From positions 610 to 8,602 of the forward strand of contig JAODGP010000111.1 of the NCBI GenBank assembly GCA_025464345.1: a stretch of 7,993 nt of DNA, in the 5' to 3' direction. The position numbers and the translations under genes were made by a program. Positions within the stretch are counted from its first letter, which is position 1. Every line of letters starts with the position of its first letter. The stretch comes from Methanosarcinales archaeon. Its GTDB lineage: Archaea > Halobacteriota > Syntropharchaeia > Alkanophagales > Methanospirareceae. Positions 1-4,732 of the stretch are shown in pieces. The notes under the pieces are model-generated. The model did no database searches, was not told where the DNA came from, and was given only the letters and a program-made list of their open reading frames with translations.

Positions 1-366
1 ATTCGCAACGGCTATAAAAGAGTGGGTGTTACTGTATGTACGGTGAGAGATGCGGAACAGTGCAGAGCTATAAGTGAAGATGCTATCATCTTCGGGGTAC
101 ATCTCACAGGTATCACGAGAAGCGATGCGGAGAAGCTATGTCGGGTTGCAGACCTGGTTACCGCATGTGCATCCCGCCACATAAGAGAACATGCGAAGGT
201 TCACGCGATTTTACAGGCTGGTACTGCCATCCCCATATTCGCATTCACGCCCGCGGGCAAAGAATTGCTACTGGAACGTGCGAAAGAGATAGGGAATAAA
301 TTGTTCCTGAGTGCGATGCAATTGCCGGTGCTACCTTCGGATAAGCAACCGATGCCACTTATTTGA
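1..366 (+). CDS. Putative methanogenesis marker protein 8 (DUF2099-like), C-terminal part
   Basis: The reading frame is open to the left edge (it begins I-R-N-G-Y-K-R-V), so the true start lies outside the window and only the last 121 residues are visible. The visible part resembles the C-terminal half of methanogenesis marker 8, which is usually about 270-300 residues. Features that look familiar are a strand ending in VTVCTV, the segment IFGVHLTGI, the stretch DLVTACASRHIREHAK, and LLQAGT-like and IPIFAFTPAGKELL segments. The family is known from methanogens and relatives carrying methyl-coenzyme M reductase, and its biochemical role is not established. A GTG at 22 could pass for a start, but the homologous sequence continues upstream of it. 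The gene ends 3 bases before the convergent zinc-ribbon gene. The family call is from memory of motifs and is fairly but not fully secure. Confidence 0.68.
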   Translation: MRNGYKRVGVTVCTVRDAEQCRAISEDAIIFGVHLTGITRSDAEKLCRVADLVTACASRHIREHAKVHAILQAGTAIPIFAFTPAGKELLLERAKEIGNKLFLSAMQLPVLPSDKQPMPLI

Positions 367-369
367 GTG

Positions 370-537
370 TTACTCGCCCACCAATGGCGTGCCGCATTTC
401 GGGCACTTCATCCTGCGGCAGGGTAGACCGCGCTTCTTCGCCGCTTCATAACCGCACTGGGGGCAGACGCACTTCGCAGGTGGACCGCCCATGCCTCTCC
501 CTGCTGCTGCTCCTCCTCTGCCTCTACCACCAGCCAT
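370..537 (-). CDS. Small Cys-rich zinc-ribbon / rubredoxin-like protein (55 aa)
   Basis: This short gene begins at an ATG only 3 bases after the superoxide reductase stop codon. A GAGGTG ribosome binding site at 549..544 lies inside the end of that upstream gene. The protein has a Gly/Arg/Ala-rich tail (residues 1-21, with RGRGG and GRGMGG) followed by a compact domain with six cysteines at 23, 25, 28, 40, 45 and 48, arranged as CVCPQCGY then CRRMKCPKCG. The CPQCGY and CPKCG knuckles look like rubredoxin or zinc-ribbon metal sites. The 16 residues between the paired knuckles are too few for a normal rubredoxin (about 28-30), so zinc binding is more likely than a classical Fe(Cys)4 redox site. 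Similar Gly-rich CxCPxCGY proteins occur in anaerobes, but I know no proven function. The tight coupling suggests a role with the superoxide reductase. Confidence 0.8.
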   Translation of the reverse strand: MAGGRGRGGAAAGRGMGGPPAKCVCPQCGYEAAKKRGLPCRRMKCPKCGTPLVGE

Positions 538-540
538 TTA

Positions 541-873
541 TTACACCTCTATACAGTTCTGCCACAGCCCGTGAATATTGCAGTAAGATAGTGCGCAGAA
601 GGCTTTGAATTCAGTAACCGGCACTCTGAACGAGACATCCGGGCTGGTATATCCGGCAGCAAATGCGCCTCTGCCGATACAAACCACCTCGCCGCCTTTC
701 TTGATCCCAAATACTTCTATCCATGCGATACGATGCTCCAAGGTATTGGGATGTGGCACGTCCTTACCCACAACCACACGCACAACGCCTTCTTCCCTGT
801 TCACTTCAAATACCGGCAGATGGTTCTCCTTACCTTCGGATTCCGCATCCTTCAATACTTCGCCAAGGTTCAT
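541..873 (-). CDS. Superoxide reductase (neelaredoxin type, single iron centre)
   Basis: This cytoplasmic enzyme reduces superoxide to hydrogen peroxide without making oxygen, normally taking electrons from rubredoxin, and is typical of anaerobes. From the chosen start it is 110 residues. All five predicted ligands of the Fe(His)4Cys centre are present: His18 (ENHLP), His41 (VPHPNT), His47 (EHRI), Cys98 and His101 (SYCNIHGLW). There is no N-terminal desulforedoxin domain, so it is the one-iron class. The catalytic-loop Glu is kept (Glu16), but the Lys that normally follows is Asn17. The start at 873 is chosen because AAGGAGG at 888..882 sits 8 bases upstream and because family members begin about 15 residues before the first His. 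An ATG at 879 and a TTG at 948 are in frame, but the first is too close to the binding site and the second adds a charged, unconserved extension. The zinc-ribbon gene follows after 3 bases. Confidence 0.92.
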   Translation of the reverse strand: MNLGEVLKDAESEGKENHLPVFEVNREEGVVRVVVGKDVPHPNTLEHRIAWIEVFGIKKGGEVVCIGRGAFAAGYTSPDVSFRVPVTEFKAFCALSYCNIHGLWQNCIEV

Positions 874-881
874 CGCCATAG

Positions 882-888
882 CCTCCTT
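882..888 (-). promoter_or_regulatory. Ribosome binding site of superoxide reductase
   Basis: Read on the minus strand this is AAGGAGG, a strong match to the archaeal anti-Shine-Dalgarno sequence. It is 8 bases from the ATG at 873 but only 2 from the ATG at 879, which favours 873 as the start. A second purine-rich GGAGGAGG lies just upstream of it. Confidence 0.7.
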
Positions 889-944
889 ATCCTCCTCCCC
901 TCGCTTGCCATGCTCCAGTTCTTTCTCATCAACATTTTCATGCC

Positions 945-1000
945 TCAAATCTTACAAATAATTTTAATGATTATTATCTTTTCTTCTTTTAGTTTGGTGT
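945..1000. promoter_or_regulatory. AT-rich divergent promoter region between superoxide reductase and the DUF2124-like gene
   Basis: This block is strongly AT-rich compared with the flanking genes and lies between two divergent starts (873 minus, 1030 plus). It contains AAATAATTTTAAT near 955-967, which can be read as TATA-like in either direction. TATA placement here would put the superoxide reductase transcript start downstream of the TTG at 948, again favouring the shorter protein. No perfect TTTATATA is present, so exact boxes cannot be assigned. Confidence 0.3.
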
Positions 1001-1029
1001 TGTGGAAGTAAAGACAGGAGGGATGGGAT

Positions 1030-1506
1030 ATGGAGAAGCGTAGTGGAATACCCGGTTTCACCGGTGCATTTAAAGATGTGATGGAAGAGGTGAAAGATGG
1101 TTCTAAGGTGGTATTTACAGGTTCTGTCGCGGTCTGTACGCCATTCATAGAGCTGCTTGCCTATACCGTGCGGAACAGGGGTTTCGAGATGCTGTATGTA
1201 CCGAGGGCAATGGCGACCGAGGCGCGGAAGATAAAAAATATAGAGAATATAGGCTATAGCGTGGTGGATGAGAAAGGAGACCCCAGTAACCCGGCTGCAA
1301 TCGTCGTACTCGGTGGTCTTGCAATGCCCAAGTTCGGCTGCCCGCCCGAGGATGTCAATCGCATGATAGAGGAGTTAGCGGGTGATGCCCGCCCGAAAAT
1401 CATCGGTGTTGGGTTCATGAACATATTCGAGCGTCAGGGCTGGGATAAGAAGATAGAATTTGACCGGCTGATAGATACAACGATGGAGGTCGAGCTAAAG
1501 AAATAA
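1030..1506 (+). CDS. DUF2124-like conserved archaeal protein
   Basis: The product is a soluble 158-residue protein with no membrane segment or signal peptide. The start is supported by AGGAGG at 1016..1021, 8 bases upstream of the ATG. The sequence has an alternating strand/helix pattern: a strand KVVFTGSVAVCTPF near residues 26-39, a second strand FEMLYVPRAM near 52-61, and a hydrophobic strand followed by a glycine turn, AAIVVLGGLAMPKFG near 89-103. This resembles DUF2124, a family found mainly in methanogens and relatives. A Rossmann-like fold is plausible from the strand-Gly pattern, but no catalytic residues can be named and the function is unknown. It is transcribed away from the superoxide reductase operon and runs into argG with only 22 bases between the two stop codons. 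Confidence 0.68.
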   Translation: MEKRSGIPGFTGAFKDVMEEVKDGSKVVFTGSVAVCTPFIELLAYTVRNRGFEMLYVPRAMATEARKIKNIENIGYSVVDEKGDPSNPAAIVVLGGLAMPKFGCPPEDVNRMIEELAGDARPKIIGVGFMNIFERQGWDKKIEFDRLIDTTMEVELKK

Positions 1507-1528
1507 AGAGGATTTGGGGTACGAAAAA

Positions 1529-2701
1529 TTAAAGCGTACGGGTCTTCATAGCTGCAAGTCTCGACTGGAATCCGTGGTACATGGAATAGCCTTCTGCGAT
1601 ACTCTGCTCGCCTTTCACGTCGAATGATACCTCCTTTGAGTATAGTGCATACGGCGATTCACGCCCGATGACACGAGCAACACCCCTGTTCAACCTCATG
1701 TAAACATACCCGGTCACGCGCTCCTGCGTCTTATCTATGAACGCATTGAGTGCCTCGAAGAGCGGATCCATGACCAGTCCCTGATAGACCAGTTCGCTCC
1801 ATGTACGATCAACCATTTCTTTGAACCTCAGTTCGTTCCTCGTCAGCACAAGCCGTTCGATATCACGATGTGCCTCTAACAGGATAGTGGCTGCGGGATG
1901 TTCATAAACCTCTCGCGCCTTGTAGCCAAGAACCCGATCCTCCATCATATCTGTCCTGCCTATGCCATGTTTACCGCCTATCGCATTCAAATCCTTTATG
2001 AGTGCTACACCGTCACGGGCTTCATCATTAATTGATACCGGTACACCGCGCTCAAACCCGATTTTCAGTATATCCGGCGTATCTGGCGCATTATCTACCG
2101 CGGTGGTCCACTGGAATGCCGTTTCAGGTGGTGATACTGCCGGGTCTTCCAGCTCACTCCCCTCTATGCTCCTGCTCCATATATTCTCATCCACGCTCCA
2201 TCTCTTATCCGTCTCGAACGTAATACCGTGATCTGCCGCGTATCGCTTCTCCTCCTCACGTGTCAGTGCCAGTTCCCGCATAGGTGCTATCAACCTGAGA
2301 TTGGAAGTTCTGAATACCGCATCGAACCTCAACTGGTCGTTACCCTTGCCTGTACAACCGTGTGCAACCGCGTCCGCGCACTCCCGCTCAGCTACCGCAA
2401 GGACATGCCTCGCTATCAGTGGTCTTGCTATCGCCGTCCCGAGCACGTATCCCTCGTAGTTGCCGTTCGCTTTTATCAACTGGAAGATATAATCACGCAC
2501 GAATTCCTCTTTCGCATCTACTTCTCTATATGAGTTACTCAGCTTCTCTCCTCTTCCCTTAGCCTCGTTTAAGTCTGCTTCTGGCTGCCCCACGTCCACT
2601 GTTACTGCAATCACTTCATCATAGCCGTAATGCTCCCTGAGCAAAGGAATGCAGACAGAAGTGTCTAACCCGCCCGAATATGCAAGCACTACTTTTTTCA
2701 T
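1529..2701 (-). CDS. argG: Argininosuccinate synthase
   Basis: The enzyme condenses citrulline and aspartate with ATP, giving argininosuccinate, AMP and pyrophosphate; this is the penultimate step of arginine synthesis in the cytoplasm. The 390-residue protein is full length for the family. The N-terminal PP-loop AYSGGLDTS (residues 7-15) binds ATP. HGCTGKGNDQLRF (114-126) and SVDENIWSRSIEG (169-181) are family hallmarks around the citrulline and aspartate sites. The GYKAREVYEHPAA region (259-271) and the C-terminal helix ending in LAAMKTRTL are also typical. The ATG at 2701 begins directly with the conserved MKKVVLAYSGG, so the start is secure. The ribosome binding site is weak. No other arginine gene is adjacent. 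It shares a short divergent promoter region with the RNase P subunit gene. Confidence 0.97.
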   Translation of the reverse strand: MKKVVLAYSGGLDTSVCIPLLREHYGYDEVIAVTVDVGQPEADLNEAKGRGEKLSNSYREVDAKEEFVRDYIFQLIKANGNYEGYVLGTAIARPLIARHVLAVAERECADAVAHGCTGKGNDQLRFDAVFRTSNLRLIAPMRELALTREEEKRYAADHGITFETDKRWSVDENIWSRSIEGSELEDPAVSPPETAFQWTTAVDNAPDTPDILKIGFERGVPVSINDEARDGVALIKDLNAIGGKHGIGRTDMMEDRVLGYKAREVYEHPAATILLEAHRDIERLVLTRNELRFKEMVDRTWSELVYQGLVMDPLFEALNAFIDKTQERVTGYVYMRLNRGVARVIGRESPYALYSKEVSFDVKGEQSIAEGYSMYHGFQSRLAAMKTRTL

Positions 2702-2742
2702 TCTTATTCACTTATGTCATCCAGACATTTAGATAGACGGGG

Positions 2743-2753
2743 ATACATAAATA
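2743..2753. promoter_or_regulatory. TATA-like element shared by the divergent argG and RNase P protein genes
   Basis: The 11 bases ATACATAAATA lie midway between the start codons of argG (2701) and the RNase P gene (2801). The minus-strand reading is TATTTATGTAT. TATA-to-start distance is about 45-55 bases in each direction, leaving leaders of roughly 20-25 bases if transcription begins about 25 bases downstream. It is the only good AT-rich candidate in the gap. Use in both directions is inferred from geometry. Confidence 0.35.
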
Positions 2754-2800
2754 ACATGTTCCTGTTCACCGAAACAGATACAGGCAAACCTGAAAAAGAG

Positions 2801-3103
2801 ATGGCAAAACGTAAGAGTTTCACAGAGATCGCACTGCGACGAATAGAGCGTTTATTTGAGCTTGCGCAGCATGAAGCGGCTCGCGGCAGAGATGACCGAA
2901 GCGACAGGTATGTTCAGCTCGCCCGCAAGATTGGTATGCGCTACCGTGTGCGGATACCCCGGCACCTGAAGATGCGAATGTGCAAGAGCTGCAAATCGTT
3001 CATGATTCCTGGTCGGAACATGCGCATCCGGCTCAGAGGCGAATACATCACGACCACGTGCCTGAAATGTGGCAGGCATATGAGACGCCCATACCACAGA
3101 TGA
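2801..3103 (+). CDS. rnp4: RNase P protein component 4 (Rpp21/Rpr2 family)
   Basis: This is a zinc-binding protein subunit of archaeal RNase P, which removes 5' leaders from precursor tRNAs; in archaea it pairs with Rnp1/Rpp29 on the RNA specificity domain. The 100-residue protein shows an N-terminal helical region IALRRIERLFELA (10-22), the basic strand YRVRIPRHLKMRMCKSC (48-64), and four zinc ligands Cys61, Cys64, Cys87 and Cys90 (CKSC...CLKCG), ending in a basic tail. The ATG at 2801 is preferred because family members begin with a short basic MAKRK-like end. In-frame ATGs at 2714 and 2756 would add an unconserved extension, and the first would lie upstream of the likely TATA element. The ribosome binding site is a weak purine run just before the ATG. 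Confidence 0.92.
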   Translation: MAKRKSFTEIALRRIERLFELAQHEAARGRDDRSDRYVQLARKIGMRYRVRIPRHLKMRMCKSCKSFMIPGRNMRIRLRGEYITTTCLKCGRHMRRPYHR

Positions 3104-3161
3104 GACACCCATACAAAACCCCATCCACGTTGTTGTTCGGGCTTTCCTTACCTGCATTGGG

Positions 3162-3209
3162 TTTATTTTTCATGATATTTATCTTTTCTTTTTACCTTTT
3201 CCTTTTTAT
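3162..3209 (+). terminator. T-rich archaeal-type terminator tract after the RNase P gene
   Basis: The plus strand has several closely spaced runs of four or five T (for example GTTTATTTTT, ATCTTTTCTTTTT and CCTTTTTATA) beginning about 60 bases after the stop codon. Archaeal RNA polymerase commonly terminates at such oligo-T runs without a hairpin. The tract reaches the 3' end of the convergent radical SAM gene at 3206. Confidence 0.45.
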
Positions 3210-4666
3210 ATAGGCTTTGCAAATGCCTGCTCAACCGAAGGACGATGTATGGCGTTATATGCACAGAACGGGATTATCCTGCCATCCGGCGTTGCATAAT
3301 GGATTCCGCACCTCTGCACCCGCTGCAGGTCGAAATTGTATGGATCCATGAAATGCATTGCACCGATGAACAACGCCTTGCGATGGAATTCCGCCAGTGA
3401 ATCGCGGTTACCTTTATCCAGTATATCGGTCAGCGTGAACTTATCGAATTCTGAGGGCGCCTTATCATAGTCTATAAACTTCTTACCCCTGGTCAGTATC
3501 CGTGCCATTGCCTTTAATTTACCTATTCGTGAGCCGTGCATCTCTTCCGCCAGCTCTTCTATGAATTCCATCAGCCCCTCCACATCCACAAACTCCGTTA
3601 TCGGCACGAATTTACCGCTGTCATCCACATATACATACGTTGCAGCGCCGCAGTGCGGATGAACCGATAATTCCAGTTGAGGCATGCCTTTCCATGCCTC
3701 CACGAAATGCGAGATGGCAACCACGAATGGCACCGGATAGAAACTGTCACGCGGTATCTCACCGTTCGTCTGCTCCTCCAGCGCATTTATGAAATCAGGT
3801 ATGGTTATCCGCCCGCTGCTTCGCTCGCTATCATCCACCCTGCCCTCAAATGATACTGGCTGGGCATTCACACCCCGCACTATATCCAGGTTCTCAGCCG
3901 CGAATCGTACTATGTCACCGACCTGATGGTCATTCACGCCCTTCACAAGCGTTGGTACAAGCACAACACTCTTTAAACCTGCACTGCGACAGTTCTCTAT
4001 CGCCTTCAATTTCGTGTTCAATGCCGGTCTGCCCCTCAGTACCTCGTATGGCTCATCGGTGATGCCATCAAACTGTAAATACACGGTATGCAACCCCGCT
4101 TCTTTTAGTTCACGGCAGAACCGCTCGCTCTTCGCCAGCATTATACCATTCGTGGCGACCTGAACATGAGCGAACCCCATACCACGTGCCATCTTCACTA
4201 TATCAACGAAACCTTCTCTTATCGTCGGCTCACCACCCGCAAATTGTACTGCAGGGCATGGTGGCACCTCGCTCCTGAGCAGTTTCATCATCGCCCGTAA
4301 CTGCTCCATCGTCGGCTCATACAGGTAACCAGCCGCCGCAGCATTTGCAAAACACGTTGGACATCGCTGGTTGCACCTGTTCGTAAGGTCTATTATTGCA
4401 AGCATCGTTGAACTCTTATGCACGGGGCAGAGTCCACAGTCATAGGGGCAGCCATTCTCAGTATTCGTTATCCTTATGCCAGCATTGCCCGTATACTTCC
4501 ATCTCTCGAATTTATGATAGAGCAGAGCATCCGACCAGTATGTATCCACAAATTCACCATGCTCGGCACACCTCTTCTTTATCAGTATCTTACCGTCCAC
4601 TTCATACACTTCCGCATCTATAACCGCGAGACATTGCGGACAGAGTGATTTGGTCTTTATTTTCAT
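3206..4666 (-). CDS. tes: Radical SAM enzyme of the tetraether lipid synthase (Tes, MJ0619) family
   Basis: Tes joins the ends of phytanyl chains of archaeal diether lipids by radical carbon-carbon coupling, producing tetraether membrane lipids. The 486-residue protein is close to the size of MJ0619 (about 500). It carries an N-terminal knuckle with Cys9, Cys12 (LCPQC) and Cys33, suited to the rubredoxin-like iron of this family. A second cluster follows at Cys73, Cys77 and Cys80 (CPYDCGLC), then the radical SAM motif Cys98, Cys102, Cys105 (TNRCNQRCPTCFA) and AGGEPT (143-148). More Cys follow in HPHCG (339) and at 453 and 468, likely for further clusters. The start has GGGTGA about 8 bases upstream and a perfect TATA box. 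Related paralogues exist with unproven substrates, so it could act on another lipid. The family is secure; the exact reaction is inferred. Confidence 0.78.
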   Translation of the reverse strand: MKIKTKSLCPQCLAVIDAEVYEVDGKILIKKRCAEHGEFVDTYWSDALLYHKFERWKYTGNAGIRITNTENGCPYDCGLCPVHKSSTMLAIIDLTNRCNQRCPTCFANAAAAGYLYEPTMEQLRAMMKLLRSEVPPCPAVQFAGGEPTIREGFVDIVKMARGMGFAHVQVATNGIMLAKSERFCRELKEAGLHTVYLQFDGITDEPYEVLRGRPALNTKLKAIENCRSAGLKSVVLVPTLVKGVNDHQVGDIVRFAAENLDIVRGVNAQPVSFEGRVDDSERSSGRITIPDFINALEEQTNGEIPRDSFYPVPFVVAISHFVEAWKGMPQLELSVHPHCGAATYVYVDDSGKFVPITEFVDVEGLMEFIEELAEEMHGSRIGKLKAMARILTRGKKFIDYDKAPSEFDKFTLTDILDKGNRDSLAEFHRKALFIGAMHFMDPYNFDLQRVQRCGIHYATPDGRIIPFCAYNAIHRPSVEQAFAKPI

Positions 4667-4707
4667 CTCCTTTTCACCCTCTCAATTAGAAAGAAGACCA
4701 GAAGCCA

Positions 4708-4715
4708 TATATAAA
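4708..4715 (-). promoter_or_regulatory. TATA box of the radical SAM gene
   Basis: The minus strand reads TTTATATA, a perfect archaeal TATA box, 41 bases upstream of the ATG at 4666. A transcript start about 25 bases downstream would leave a leader of about 20 bases holding the GGGTGA ribosome binding site. It lies between the stop codon of the upstream WYL gene (4733) and this gene, so the two are probably separate units. Confidence 0.6.
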
Positions 4716-4732
4716 ATTAACTGTTTTTCACT

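Noticed and set aside
363..608. Plus-strand 81-codon frame over the zinc-ribbon gene
   Set aside because: The minus strand encodes a compact six-cysteine domain with a proper ribosome binding site and operon position; the plus reading is a shadow with runs of Leu from the opposite Gly/Ala codons.
874..948. Longer superoxide reductase starting at TTG 948 with a 25-residue charged extension
   Set aside because: The strong AAGGAGG at 888..882 lies inside that extension and points to the ATG at 873, and family members do not carry such an extension.
605..1011. Two plus-strand open frames opposite the superoxide reductase gene
   Set aside because: They are Ser/Thr/Pro-rich or hydrophobic low-complexity readings of the complementary strand of a clearly conserved gene, without a family match.
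1519..1539. Small inverted repeat GTACG / CGTAC at the argG and DUF2124 gene ends
   Set aside because: A five-base stem around an 11-base loop is weak, overlaps the argG stop codon and has no T run suited to archaeal termination.
2714..2800. Extended N terminus of the RNase P protein from ATG 2714 or 2756
   Set aside because: The extra residues are not family-like, the 2714 start lies upstream of the likely TATA element, and the ATG at 2801 gives the usual short basic N terminus.
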